Shown here: piece after piece, positions 16,452 to 24,631 of the stretch
Numbering within the stretch: the first letter of the stretch is position 1
Layout: each line of letters opens with the position of its first letter
From: Bog-532 sp965277615
GTDB lineage: Bacteria > Actinomycetota > Actinomycetes > Streptosporangiales > Streptosporangiaceae
DNA: 64,000 nt
NCBI GenBank assembly: GCA_965277615.1
Contig: CBDIDG010000006.1
Coordinates: forward strand, 992,001-1,056,000
Direction of reading: 5' to 3'
The notes under the pieces: model-generated
What the model was told of the DNA's origin: nothing
The model's database searches: none
Seen by the model: the letters and a program-made list of their open reading frames with translations, nothing else
Program-made: the position numbers and the translations under genes

Positions 16452-17057
16452 TCAGATCCAGCCGCGGGAGCGGGCGAGCTGGACTGCTTCGTGGCGGTTG
16501 GGGACGCCGAGCTTGGCGGCTGCCGAGGAGAGGTAGTTGCGGACTGTGCCGGGGCTCAGGGCCGCGCGTTTCGCGATTTCATCGACGGGGGCGCCGCCTG
16601 CCGCGAGTTCCAGGACGTCGGCTTCGCGGGGGGTGAGCGGGCTGTCGCCGGCGCTGATGGCCTCGGCGGCTAGTTCGGGGTCGACGTAGCGGCCGCCACG
16701 GTGGACGGTGCGGACCACGTCGGCCAGGACCTGGGCCGAGACGGTCTTGGGCAGGAACCCGCGGACGCCGGCGGCGAGGGCCCGTTTGAGATGCCCGGGC
16801 CGTCCGTAGCTGGTGAGGATGAGGCTGCCGCAGGCGGGCAGCTCAGTGACCAGCTGCCCGGCGACAGCGATCCCGTCCAGGCCGGGCATCTGCAGGTCCA
16901 GCACGGCCACGTCCGGGCGGTGCCGGCGGGCCATCGCGAGGGCCTCGTCGCCGGAGGCGGCCTGGGCCACGACCTCCAGGTCGTCCTGGATCGCCAGCAG
17001 GGAGGCCAGCGCGGTGCGGATGAGGTTCTCGTCGTCGGCGAGGAGCACGCGGATCAC
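16452..17057 (-). CDS. NarL/DesR-type response regulator
   Basis: 201 aa. The receiver domain has acidic pocket D8/D9, phospho-acceptor D54 (VAVLDLQMPG), T82/S83 switch and K104 (LPK). A LuxR-type helix-turn-helix follows (LTPREADVLELAAGGAPVDEIAKRAALSPGTVRNYLSSAAAKLGVPNRHEAVQLA). The start GTG overlaps the kinase stop (GTGA), so the two are translated together. DesR-like regulators of this type often control lipid fluidity or exporters; the target here is unknown. Confidence 0.93.
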   Translation of the reverse strand: MIRVLLADDENLIRTALASLLAIQDDLEVVAQAASGDEALAMARRHRPDVAVLDLQMPGLDGIAVAGQLVTELPACGSLILTSYGRPGHLKRALAAGVRGFLPKTVSAQVLADVVRTVHRGGRYVDPELAAEAISAGDSPLTPREADVLELAAGGAPVDEIAKRAALSPGTVRNYLSSAAAKLGVPNRHEAVQLARSRGWI

Positions 17058-18355
17058 GGCGCGGGCGTCTCTGCGGTGACACCGGTGCCGGGCTGGCCCG
17101 GGCCGGGCGGCACCGCTGCGGCGCTGCCGGCGGGCAGGCTGGCCTCCAGCCGGAAGTGGCCGTTGCGGGGATGCCCGGTCGTGATGCTGCCGCCCAGTCC
17201 GGCCAGCCGCTCGCCGAGCCCGGCCAGCCCGTTACCGCCAGATTTGGCGTCCAGCGTGTGCACGCGGTCGTTGTCCATGCTGAGCGTCACCGCCCGCGGG
17301 GCGCCCGGGGAATGCAGGATGTGAAGCTCGATCGTGCAGGCGGTGGCATCGCTGTGGCGGATGATGTTGGTGGTGCCCTCGCGGACCACCCAGCCCAGGG
17401 CGGCCTGCACGTCAGGAGGAAGGGCCGCCCCGTCACCGATGACGCGGCAGCTCATCCCCGCAGAACGCAGGACATCTTGCGCGCCGGCCAGCTCGGTGCC
17501 GAGGTCGGCGGTGCGGTATCCGCTGACGACCGCGCGCATTTCCCGCAGCGACTCATGGGCCACCTGGCGCACCTGGAGCATCTGCCCGGCGGCATCCTGG
17601 TCGCCCCGGCGCGCCAGCTCCGCGGCGAGCTCGCTCTGCACGGCGATCAGGGACAGGTTCCGGCCGAGGACGTCGTGCAGGTCGCGGGCGAAGCGCAGCC
17701 GCTCCTCGGCGACCGCCAGGCGGGCGTGCGCGGTCCGCGACCGGTCAAGTTCCCACATGATCCGCAGCTGCCCCGGCGAGACGCGGCCAATGAGCACAGC
17801 GAAGGCGCCGATGAGGAAGGCATAGAGCAGAAATGCCCCGGCGAGCCCCTGCCCGTGGGCGCCGGCGCCGCCGATGCTCGCGGACATGCCGCTGGCCGCG
17901 CCCGCGCCCGCTAGCACCACGGCGAGCAGCGCGCGCGTCCTGAGCAGCGGCGCGAGCGCGACCGTCAGCGTGCCGCCGAGGAGCATGGCCACGAGCATGC
18001 TCACCGGGAACGCGTCCGGCGGGGGCCGGGTGAAGGCCGGGAATGCGGCCGCTCCCGCCAGCAAGCCAGCCGCGGTCAGCGCGATGGCGGCGGCGACCAG
18101 CCATCGCCTCGGCGCTGGTCCCCTCGCCAGGTAGCGGGACACGCTAGCGTGCAGCAGCACGGCGCAGGCGCCCGCTTGCCCCGCGGACAGCAGCAGGAAG
18201 ACGACCAGGCCGGGCACCCGCACCGGCTGCGCCCGGGCTAGGGTCAGGTCGAACAAGAGCGCCACAGCGAACGGCACGTACAGGCCGGCCCGGGTCCAGA
18301 ACTCGTATCGCTCGGGGCCGCTCAGCTCGTTCCACCGACGCCACATCACCGTCAT
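17054..18355 (-). CDS. DesK-like sensor histidine kinase
   Basis: 433 aa. About five membrane helices (25-190) precede a HisKA_3 dimerisation domain with phospho-histidine H227 (RDLHDVLGRNLSLIAVQSE) and a short HATPase with NGLAGLGERLAGLGG. N-box residues appear as REGTTNIIRHSDA. A Pro/Gly-rich tail ends the protein. It is the cognate kinase of the overlapping response regulator. GGGGG touches the ATG at 18355 but is well spaced from an in-frame ATG at 18346, so the shorter start is equally possible. Confidence 0.92.
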   Translation of the reverse strand: MTVMWRRWNELSGPERYEFWTRAGLYVPFAVALLFDLTLARAQPVRVPGLVVFLLLSAGQAGACAVLLHASVSRYLARGPAPRRWLVAAAIALTAAGLLAGAAAFPAFTRPPPDAFPVSMLVAMLLGGTLTVALAPLLRTRALLAVVLAGAGAASGMSASIGGAGAHGQGLAGAFLLYAFLIGAFAVLIGRVSPGQLRIMWELDRSRTAHARLAVAEERLRFARDLHDVLGRNLSLIAVQSELAAELARRGDQDAAGQMLQVRQVAHESLREMRAVVSGYRTADLGTELAGAQDVLRSAGMSCRVIGDGAALPPDVQAALGWVVREGTTNIIRHSDATACTIELHILHSPGAPRAVTLSMDNDRVHTLDAKSGGNGLAGLGERLAGLGGSITTGHPRNGHFRLEASLPAGSAAAVPPGPGQPGTGVTAETPAP

Positions 18356-18424
18356 CCCCCCAGCCTGTCACGCTTGCTTAGCGCCGTGGTTCCCAGCGAA
18401 ACCAGCGTCAGGTCGGCAGATCCG

Positions 18425-18682
18425 TCAATGGGATCGTGACATCCGAGACCGCCGCCTCCCCGAGGCAACTGCGCCGACGACGGCGATGGACACCAGCACC
18501 GGGCTCCACGTGGCATTCTGGATGGCGGACGCGAACCACCCCGCCCACACCAGCGCCCCGCCCAGCACAAGAACGAACGCCACCTCGAACAGGCGCACGC
18601 TGAGCTTCTCCCCGGACCAGCGGCGCATCCAGGCAGTACCGGCACGATCATCTTGAGATCCAGCGCGTTGCGGGTTCTTCAT
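18425..18682 (-). CDS. Small two-TM membrane protein upstream of the kinase
   Basis: 85 aa from ATG 18682 with GGAG six bases upstream. It has two hydrophobic stretches (about 31-53 and 60-76) and a basic C-terminus. There is no family match. It is separated from the kinase gene by 69 bp on the same strand, so it may be part of the signalling operon, for instance as a sensor partner. That is inference only. Confidence 0.55.
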   Translation of the reverse strand: MKNPQRAGSQDDRAGTAWMRRWSGEKLSVRLFEVAFVLVLGGALVWAGWFASAIQNATWSPVLVSIAVVGAVASGRRRSRMSRSH

Positions 18683-18841
18683 GGCAGACTCCGTTCAGTC
18701 ACGTCCCGGGATGAACCCGGGCTTATAGGTCCAGCATCGCGGCGAACCGGCATTCCCGCCCGTGCCCACCATCACCAGTCCCGGTGACATCCGCCCGGCC
18801 CGGCCATGACAAACCACACATCCCGCGCCTGGATCCTGTAG

Positions 18842-19438
18842 CGGGACGCCGGACCCCTGTCGGTGGCTCTGATCAGCTCGCGGCGGCGGCTCGACGCGGC
18901 CTGCGCGCTGGCCGCCGGGGCGGCGGTGGTGGTGCTGATCCACCCGGCGCCGTCCACCGATTACCTGGGCATCGGTATCGGCCTGCTGGCCGCGGTCTGC
19001 TGGGCCTGCTACATCCTGGTCAACCGGGCCATCGGCCGGCGCTGGCCCGGGTCCAAGGGCCTCGAAGGCACCGCCACCGCGGCCGCGATCTCCGCCACCG
19101 CCTACGTACCGGCCGGCCTGGCCTGGCTGGCCTTCCACCACCTCACCATGGCCGCGTTCGGCGAGGCGCTGACGGCGGGCGTGCTGTCGTCGGCGGTGCC
19201 GCTGCTGTGCGACATGCTGGCCCTGCGCCGGGTCCCGGCCCAGTTCTTCGGGGTGTTCATGAGCGTGAACCCCGTGTTCGCCGCCCTGGCTGGCCTGGTC
19301 GTGCTGGGCCAGCACCTGGTCGTGACCGGGTGGCTGGCCATCGCGGTGATCGTGGCCGTCAACACCGTCGCGGTCACCGCCCCGCGGGCCCGCCCAGAGC
19401 AGCGCCGCCCGGAGCGGCACCAACCGGAGCGGCACTGA
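18842..19438 (+). pseudogene. RhtA/EamA-type exporter, 5'-truncated remnant
   Basis: Only the second half of a ten-helix EamA transporter is present. In frame, right after a TAG at 18839-18841, the protein reads RDAGPLSVALISSRRRLDA, matching the mid-protein block GPLAVAL...SRR of RhtA-like exporters, so homology begins abruptly at a stop codon. Five helices follow to SVNPVFAALAGLVVLGQ, the usual EamA end, with an Arg/Pro-rich tail. A start at GTG 18863 could in principle express a half-transporter, but the truncation points to decay. The 3' end overlaps padR (opposite strand) by 65 bases. Confidence 0.72.
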
Positions 19439-19982
19439 CCGCAGCGATGGCGTGGATGGCCCATTGCAGGCTGGCCCGGTGCACCGCCAGACCGTGCTCC
19501 AAGGCCAGGGCCGGATGCCGGTCGCCGAGCTGGGCGGTGGGTGCGGCATGCCGCTCCAGCCCCGCGGTGAACGCCGCCAGCGCGTCCTTGAGGTCGCCGA
19601 GGAAGCTGAGCACTTCCTCGCGCGACGACGTGTGCTCCATCATCACGAAGCGCATGAGGTGCAGCCCCAGGTCGCGTGCGACTGTGGCCACCTCCACCGG
19701 CGTGCGCAGCCAGCTCGTGTGGGCCGCCCAGCCGGCTGGCGTCGGCTCGTACACCCGGCGGGGCCGGGCCGACGCCGCGGTTCCGTCGAGCGCCTGGACC
19801 AGCCCCTTGGCTTCCAGGCGGCGCAGCGCCGGGTAGAGCGCCCCGGAACTGGGCTGGTAGAGGCCCATCGGTGTGGCGGCGAAGATCCGCTTCAGGTCGT
19901 AGCCGGAGGCCGGTGACCGGCAGACCAGGCCGATCAGGATGTGCTCGAACGAGGTGAGCTGCGCATCGGCCACAGTAGGCAC
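19374..19982 (-). CDS. PadR-family transcriptional regulator
   Basis: 202 aa. An N-terminal winged helix (LTSFEHILIGLVCRSPASGYDLKRIF, then PSSGALYPALRRLEAKGLV) and a C-terminal Vir-like helical dimerisation domain are typical of PadR subfamily 2. An Ala/Gly/Pro-rich tail is encoded over the remnant exporter. The GTG at 19982 or 19973 lies immediately beside a perfect palindrome (19997-20015), the probable operator for itself and the divergent membrane protein gene. PadR proteins usually repress efflux or detoxification genes and release DNA upon ligand binding. Confidence 0.92.
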   Translation of the reverse strand: MPTVADAQLTSFEHILIGLVCRSPASGYDLKRIFAATPMGLYQPSSGALYPALRRLEAKGLVQALDGTAASARPRRVYEPTPAGWAAHTSWLRTPVEVATVARDLGLHLMRFVMMEHTSSREEVLSFLGDLKDALAAFTAGLERHAAPTAQLGDRHPALALEHGLAVHRASLQWAIHAIAAVSAAPVGAAPGGAALGGPAGR

Positions 19983-19996
19983 TTTACCTTGCCGCT

Positions 19997-20015
19997 ATAG
20001 GTCGAAACGACCTAT
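19997..20015. promoter_or_regulatory. Probable PadR operator palindrome
   Basis: ATAGGTCG-AAA-CGACCTAT is a perfect inverted repeat with 8-bp arms. It lies 15 bp from the padR start and 40 bp before the divergent gene at 20055, in the only shared regulatory space. Confidence 0.75.
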
Positions 20016-20054
20016 TCTGCCTAAGGGGACGGGCCAGCACGGAAGGCGGTTGCC

Positions 20055-20744
20055 GTGGACGCGAGCCGGCTCCGGTCGATCGCCAAAATCGTGATCATCG
20101 ACGTCGCCGCGCCGCTGATCGCCTACCGGCTGTTCCGCTCGGCCGGGATGAGCACGGTGTCGGCGCTGGTGCTGAGCGGCGTGTTCCCCGTCCTGGGGGT
20201 GGCGGGCGGCCTCATCCGGCACCGCCGACTGGACATCGTCGGCGCGCTGGTCCTGGCCGGGATCCTCGTCGGCACCGTGCTCGGCCTGATCACCCACAGC
20301 ATCCGGCTGGTGTTGCTGGAGGGATCGGTGCCCACGGCCATCTTCGGCCTCGGCTGCCTGGGCTCGCTGTGGACGCCCCGCCCGCTGATGTACGGCTTCG
20401 CCCTGGAGTTCACCGGCCCGGACACCGCCCAGGGCCGGGAGATGACCAGCCTCTGGCAGTACGAGAAGTTCCGGCACATCTTCCGGATCATCACCGCCGT
20501 GTGGGGCATCGGGTTCCTGCTCGAGGCCGCCCTGCGGGTCGTCATCGTCTACAGCACCTCGACCAGTACGGCCCTGACCCTGTCCAAGGTCACGCCGTAT
20601 ATCTGGATCGCCGTCCTGGTCGTATGGACGGTCGCCTATGGCCGGTACCAGCGCCAGAAGGGCCAGCAGCTGATGGCGGCCGCCGGGGGACCGGGAACGG
20701 CCGACGCCGATCCTGCCCCGGCCGACGTGACCCGGCCCGCGTAA
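20055..20744 (+). CDS. VC0807-like six-TM membrane protein
   Basis: 229 aa with about six hydrophobic segments. The pattern AAPLIAYRLFRSAGMSTVSALVLSGVFPVLGVAGGLIRHRRLDIVGALVLAGILVG and the later ALEFTGPD...WQYEKFRHIFRIITAVWGIGFLLEAALRV is that of the VC0807 family, whose function is not established. The GTG at 20055 has GGAAGG upstream. Position opposite padR, across a palindrome, makes it the likely PadR target. Its 3' end faces rox 13 bp away. Confidence 0.8.
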   Translation: MDASRLRSIAKIVIIDVAAPLIAYRLFRSAGMSTVSALVLSGVFPVLGVAGGLIRHRRLDIVGALVLAGILVGTVLGLITHSIRLVLLEGSVPTAIFGLGCLGSLWTPRPLMYGFALEFTGPDTAQGREMTSLWQYEKFRHIFRIITAVWGIGFLLEAALRVVIVYSTSTSTALTLSKVTPYIWIAVLVVWTVAYGRYQRQKGQQLMAAAGGPGTADADPAPADVTRPA

Positions 20745-20757
20745 CCATACCGGCGTG

Positions 20758-22185
20758 CTACCCGGCGGCCGGGCCGAACCACCGCGGCAGCTGGCTGAGA
20801 AGGTCCTGCTGGTCGGCGCCGGCCCAGGCCACGTAGCCGTCCGGCCGCAGCAGCACCGCGGGCGCGTCCAGGCCCGCGCTGACGTCCGCCACGAGGTCGA
20901 CCCGGTCGGCCCAGCCTGCGACCGAGAGCTGGCCGGTCCGGTCGAGCAGCAGCCCGCGGCCGCCGTGCATCAGGTCATAGAGGCGGCCCCGCGTCAAGGT
21001 GATGTCCCGCAGCCGGCGGCCGAGCAGGTCAGGTCCCGCGCCGAAGTCGTAGCGGATCCCGATCGCGGTGGTCTTCTCGATCAGGTACCGGTTCACGTCC
21101 TGGAAGTCCATCAGCTGCGACAGCAGCCGGCGCACGGCCTGGGCCCCCGGCCCGGCCGACATCAGCTCGGACTGCGCGCGGATGGTGTCCAGCGCGTCGG
21201 CGGCCACCGGGTGCCGTTCGCGGAAATAACTGTCCAGCAGCCCCGGCGGGGCCCAGCCCGCGACCTCGGCCGCCAGCTTCCAGCCCAGGTTGAACGCGTC
21301 CTGCAGGCCGAGGTTGAGGCCCTGCCCGCCGATCGGCGGGTGGACGTGCGCCGCGTCGCCGGCCAGCAGTGCCCGGCCGGCCCGGTAGCGCTCGGCCAGC
21401 CGGGTCGCGTCGCCGAAGCGGGACAGCCAGCGCGGTGAGTGCACCCCGAAGTCGGTGCCCGCGAACACCCGCAGCCGCTGCCTGACCTCCTCCAGGGTCG
21501 GCGGGACCGAGCGGTCCTCGGTCACCTTCTCGGCCGGCACGACGACGCGGTACAGCCCGTCGCCGGAGGGCCCGAGGCCGAACCACTTCTCGGTCTTGCG
21601 GACCTCGGCTACCACCGCCGCCACCTCCTTCAGCGGCATGGTCATCTCCATCTCGCCCAGCAGCGCCTCTTTCCGGGCGGGCTCGCCCGGGAACCCGATA
21701 CCCACCAGCCGGCGCACCGTGCTGCGGCCGCCGTCGCAGCCGACCAGGTAGCGGGCCCGCAGCTGCGTGCCGTCGGCCAGTTCGGCGCTCACCCCGCCGG
21801 AGTCCTGGCTCAGCCCGGTCAGCTCGCAGCCACGCCGGATCTCGGCGCCGGCCTCGATGGCGTGCTCGGTCAGCAGGCGCTCGGTCACGGGCTGCGGGAT
21901 GGCGAGGGTGTAGGCATGCGCGGTGTCCAGCCGCTCCGGCCGGGGCTTGTCGATGGCGGCGAAGTGGCCACTGAGCGGGTACTGCTTACCGTTCGCGAGG
22001 AACCGCGCCAGCAGGCCGCGCTGGTCCATGACCTCGATGCTGCGCACGAACAGGCCGAGCGACCGGACCTGCTTGGTCGGCTCCGGGTCCCGCTCCAGCA
22101 CCAGCACACCCACGCCGTGCAGCCGCAGCTCGCTGGCCAGCATCACGCCGGTTGGCCCGCCGCCGGCGATGATCACGTCGATCAC
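20758..22185 (-). CDS. rox: Rifampicin monooxygenase (class A flavoprotein)
   Basis: 476 aa PHBH-fold FAD monooxygenase. GGGPTG (8-13) is the Rossmann dinucleotide motif, YLVGCDGGRSTVRR the DG motif, and LLAGDAAHVHPPIGGQGLNLGLQDAFNLGWKLAAEV the second FAD motif. It matches the rifampicin monooxygenase (Rox) family nearly throughout: RSIEVMDQRGLL, AIPQPVTERLLTEHAIEAGAEIRRGCE, GVHSPRWLSRFGDATRLAERYR, LYDLMHGGRGLLLDRTG. Rox enzymes inactivate rifamycins by oxidising the naphthyl chromophore. GTG 22185 gives the family N-terminus MIDVIIAGGGPTG; GTG 22191 is possible. A rifamycin-associated element lies upstream (22234-22252). Confidence 0.9.
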   Translation of the reverse strand: MIDVIIAGGGPTGVMLASELRLHGVGVLVLERDPEPTKQVRSLGLFVRSIEVMDQRGLLARFLANGKQYPLSGHFAAIDKPRPERLDTAHAYTLAIPQPVTERLLTEHAIEAGAEIRRGCELTGLSQDSGGVSAELADGTQLRARYLVGCDGGRSTVRRLVGIGFPGEPARKEALLGEMEMTMPLKEVAAVVAEVRKTEKWFGLGPSGDGLYRVVVPAEKVTEDRSVPPTLEEVRQRLRVFAGTDFGVHSPRWLSRFGDATRLAERYRAGRALLAGDAAHVHPPIGGQGLNLGLQDAFNLGWKLAAEVAGWAPPGLLDSYFRERHPVAADALDTIRAQSELMSAGPGAQAVRRLLSQLMDFQDVNRYLIEKTTAIGIRYDFGAGPDLLGRRLRDITLTRGRLYDLMHGGRGLLLDRTGQLSVAGWADRVDLVADVSAGLDAPAVLLRPDGYVAWAGADQQDLLSQLPRWFGPAAG

Positions 22186-22233
22186 GGCCACCCCGTTTCT
22201 GTAGGCTCGGCCGCCCAGTGTGGAGCACGACCC

Positions 22234-22252
22234 GGGTCTTGCCGCAAGCCCC
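22234..22252 (-). promoter_or_regulatory. Rifamycin-associated element (RAE)-like motif
   Basis: On the minus strand it reads GGGGCTTGCGGCAAGACCC, a 19-bp near-perfect inverted repeat (one arm mismatch, central base unpaired). It agrees with the RAE described upstream of actinomycete rifamycin-inactivating genes, from memory of the literature. It sits 49-67 bp before the rox GTG and 100-118 bp before the divergent Rieske gene. Confidence 0.8.
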
Positions 22253-22267
22253 CCGGTCCGCTATAGA
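22239..22267 (+). promoter_or_regulatory. Candidate sigma-A promoter of the Rieske operon, overlapping the RAE
   Basis: TTGCCG (22239-22244), 17-bp spacer, TATAGA (22262-22267). The -35 hexamer lies inside the RAE. Transcription would begin near 22274, about 80 bases before the Rieske ATG. Confidence 0.6.
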
Positions 22268-22275
22268 TTGGTAGT

Positions 22276-22300
22276 GGCGGGGAGTTGCGTACTCCTCGCC
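22276..22300 (+). promoter_or_regulatory. Leader hairpin, attenuator-like, before the Rieske gene
   Basis: GGCGGGGAGT (22276-22285) pairs with ACTCCTCGCC (22291-22300) at 9 of 10 positions around a 5-nt loop, followed by TTTG. It falls at the very start of the predicted transcript. A role in premature termination is inferred, not shown. Confidence 0.5.
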
Positions 22301-22351
22301 TTTGCTATGCGCCGGGCCTGCGACCGGCCCAGCCGCACATCTGGGGTGGGG

Positions 22352-23383
22352 ATGGATTCACCGGGACTGTTCGCCGACCTGGCCGCCCAGCGCGCGTACT
22401 GGCATCCGGTCGCCTTCGCCAGCGAGATCGGTGACCGCCCGGCCCGCGCCGACCTGCTCGGCGAGCCGCTGGTGATCTGGCGCGGCGCCAGCGGGGCGCT
22501 CCGGGCCATGTCCGATCTGTGCGTCCATCGCGGCACCGCCCTGTCGCTGGGCTGGATCAAGGGCGACGAGCTGGTGTGCGCCTACCACGGCTGGCGATAC
22601 GGCGCCGACGGCCGCTGCGTGGCCATCCCGCAGAAGGAAGACCCCACGGTCGTCCCGGCCAAAGCCCGGGTCCGGGCCTTCGGGGTCCAGGAGCGCTACG
22701 GGCTGGTCTGGGTGGCGCTGGACGAGCCCCGGTGGCCGCTGCCCGAGGTCCCCGAGCTGGAAACCGGCGACTGGATGATCGTGCCCGCCGGGCCGTACCG
22801 GTGGCACTGCGACGCCGGCCGCCAGGTGGAGAACTTCACCGACTTCGGCCACTTCCCCTGGGTTCATCCGGGGCTGCTCGGTGACCCGGAGCGCCCGGTG
22901 GTGCCCCGGCACGAGGTGCAGGCCGACGGCCACGTGCTCCGGTACGAGATCGTCCGTTCCGAGGCCCCCAACCGCGACGACTTCCCGGTGTTCGGCAACG
23001 ACCAGGCCGGCCCGCCGGAACGGCGCAGCCGCTACGAACTGCACCTGCCCTACACGATCGTGCTGCGGCTCGGCTGGGGCGGCCAGCGCGGCATGGTGTA
23101 CTTCTTCGCCTCGCAGCCGGTGGCGGCCGACCGCTGCGCCGGTTACGTGATCATCGGCCGCAACTACAACGCCGACCAGCCGGATCAGGTCATCCGCGAT
23201 TTCGAGGACACGATCTTCGGCCAGGACCAGGTCGTGGTCGAATCCCAGCGGCCCGAACGCGTCCCATTCGACCTGGCCGCCGAGCTGCACCTGCGCTTCG
23301 ACGCGGTCGCCGTGGCCTACCGCCGGGCCATGCGCGACCTGGGCCTGGCCGCTGGCACCTCCATCGGCGTCTCCGCCGAATAG
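22352..23383 (+). CDS. Rieske non-haem iron oxygenase, alpha-subunit type
   Basis: 343 aa. The Rieske [2Fe-2S] site is C57-x-H59...C76-x2-H79 (CVHRG...CAYHGW). The C-terminal iron site is NFTDFGHFPWVHPG, giving the D-x4-H pattern. The family uses O2 and electrons from a reductase for aromatic hydroxylation, demethylation or ring opening; no reductase or ferredoxin gene is adjacent. ATG 22352 is chosen because homology starts there (GG-rich site immediately upstream); the frame is open further up into the promoter. It heads a probable two-gene operon with the enolase-superfamily gene and is divergent from rox across the RAE. Confidence 0.88.
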   Translation: MDSPGLFADLAAQRAYWHPVAFASEIGDRPARADLLGEPLVIWRGASGALRAMSDLCVHRGTALSLGWIKGDELVCAYHGWRYGADGRCVAIPQKEDPTVVPAKARVRAFGVQERYGLVWVALDEPRWPLPEVPELETGDWMIVPAGPYRWHCDAGRQVENFTDFGHFPWVHPGLLGDPERPVVPRHEVQADGHVLRYEIVRSEAPNRDDFPVFGNDQAGPPERRSRYELHLPYTIVLRLGWGGQRGMVYFFASQPVAADRCAGYVIIGRNYNADQPDQVIRDFEDTIFGQDQVVVESQRPERVPFDLAAELHLRFDAVAVAYRRAMRDLGLAAGTSIGVSAE

Positions 23384-23431
23384 CCGCCCGCCGCCTGCGG
23401 CTCCGGCACCCCCGGCGGCGAGAATGGCATC

Positions 23432-24625
23432 GTGAACAGCGAACTGCGCATCACCGACGTCAAGACGTTCCTCGTCCACGACCGTGAGCGGCCGGACCGG
23501 AACTACGCCTTCGTCAAGGTCTACACCGACCAGGGGCTGACCGGGCTGGGGGAGTCCGGCATCAACGGCAAGGAACTGGCCCTGGCCGGCCTGATCGACA
23601 CCTGGGCGCCGATCCTGCGGGGGATGGACCCGACCCGCATCGAGCACATCTGGCAGACCCTGTGGCGGGGCCAGTTCTTCCGCGGCGGCCACGTGCACAG
23701 TGCCGCGGTGGCCGCGATCGACATCGCCCTGTGGGACCTGCGCGGCAAGGCCCTGGGCGTGCCCGTGTACGACCTGCTGGGCGGCCGGACCCGCGACTAC
23801 GCCCGCTGCTACTGCCACGTGCAGCCGCCCGACGGGCACGACCTCGACGGGCAGGCCACGATCGGGGCGATGGTCGCCACCGCGCGCGAACGGGTGGCCG
23901 AAGGGTGGCGGTTCGTCCGGTACACCGCGGGCGACGGCTTCTACCCTTCCCACCGCGGCCTGTACGAGCAGGAACCGGCGCTGCGCTGGACCGTCGACGC
24001 GTTCGCGGCCCTGCGCGACGCCCTGGGCCCCGAGATCGAGATCTGCGTCGACTTCCACCAGCGCACCACCCCGGCCTACGCCATCCAAATGGCCAACGCG
24101 CTGGCGCCGATGCGCCCGTTCTTCATCGAGGACCCGGTCCGGGCGGAAAACCCCGACCAGTTCGCCTACCTGCGCCAGCACATCTCGGTGCCCATCGCCA
24201 CCGGGGAGCAGATCCCCAGCAAGTGGGACTGGCGGGCGCTGATCGAACGCGACCTGATGGACTACTGCCGGGTCGACCTGTGCATCTGCGGCGGGCTGAC
24301 CGAGGCCAAGAAGGTCGCGGGCTGGTGCGAGACCCACTACATCGAGCAGGCTCCGCACAACCCCCTGGGCCCGGTGTCGACCGCGGCCTGCCTGCACTTC
24401 GACCTGTCCACCCCGCTGTTCGCCGTGCAGGAGCTCACCTGGCGGCCGTCGGTGCTGGACGGCGTGGTCCGGACCGACATGCGGCTCGAGGGCGGCAACC
24501 TGTACAGCGGCGGATCACCCGGCCTGGGCGTCGAACTCGACGAGGAGGCCGCCGCGGCCTACCCGTTCCAATTGCCCGGCTTGCGGATCTTGCACCGCGA
24601 GGACAACTCGGTGTCGGACTGGTAG
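23432..24625 (+). CDS. Enolase-superfamily sugar-acid dehydratase (ManD/RspA-like)
   Basis: 397 aa mandelate racemase/muconate lactonising fold. Metal ligands D207 (VDFHQR), E233 (FIEDP) and E259 (ATGEQ) are in order; H209 and H309 (APHNPLGP) match the acid/base pair of D-mannonate dehydratase-type members. The reaction is probably dehydration of an acid sugar to a 2-keto-3-deoxy acid, but many family members are inactive on such substrates. It lies 48 bp after the Rieske gene in the same direction and is probably co-transcribed. Its ribosome site before GTG 23432 is weak. Confidence 0.85.
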   Translation: MNSELRITDVKTFLVHDRERPDRNYAFVKVYTDQGLTGLGESGINGKELALAGLIDTWAPILRGMDPTRIEHIWQTLWRGQFFRGGHVHSAAVAAIDIALWDLRGKALGVPVYDLLGGRTRDYARCYCHVQPPDGHDLDGQATIGAMVATARERVAEGWRFVRYTAGDGFYPSHRGLYEQEPALRWTVDAFAALRDALGPEIEICVDFHQRTTPAYAIQMANALAPMRPFFIEDPVRAENPDQFAYLRQHISVPIATGEQIPSKWDWRALIERDLMDYCRVDLCICGGLTEAKKVAGWCETHYIEQAPHNPLGPVSTAACLHFDLSTPLFAVQELTWRPSVLDGVVRTDMRLEGGNLYSGGSPGLGVELDEEAAAAYPFQLPGLRILHREDNSVSDW

Positions 24626-24631
24626 CGCCCC

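Noticed and set aside
22358..24397. 679-aa open frame on the minus strand
   Set aside because: Fully antisense to the Rieske and enolase-superfamily genes, whose motifs are intact. It is a high-GC shadow with no recognisable domain.
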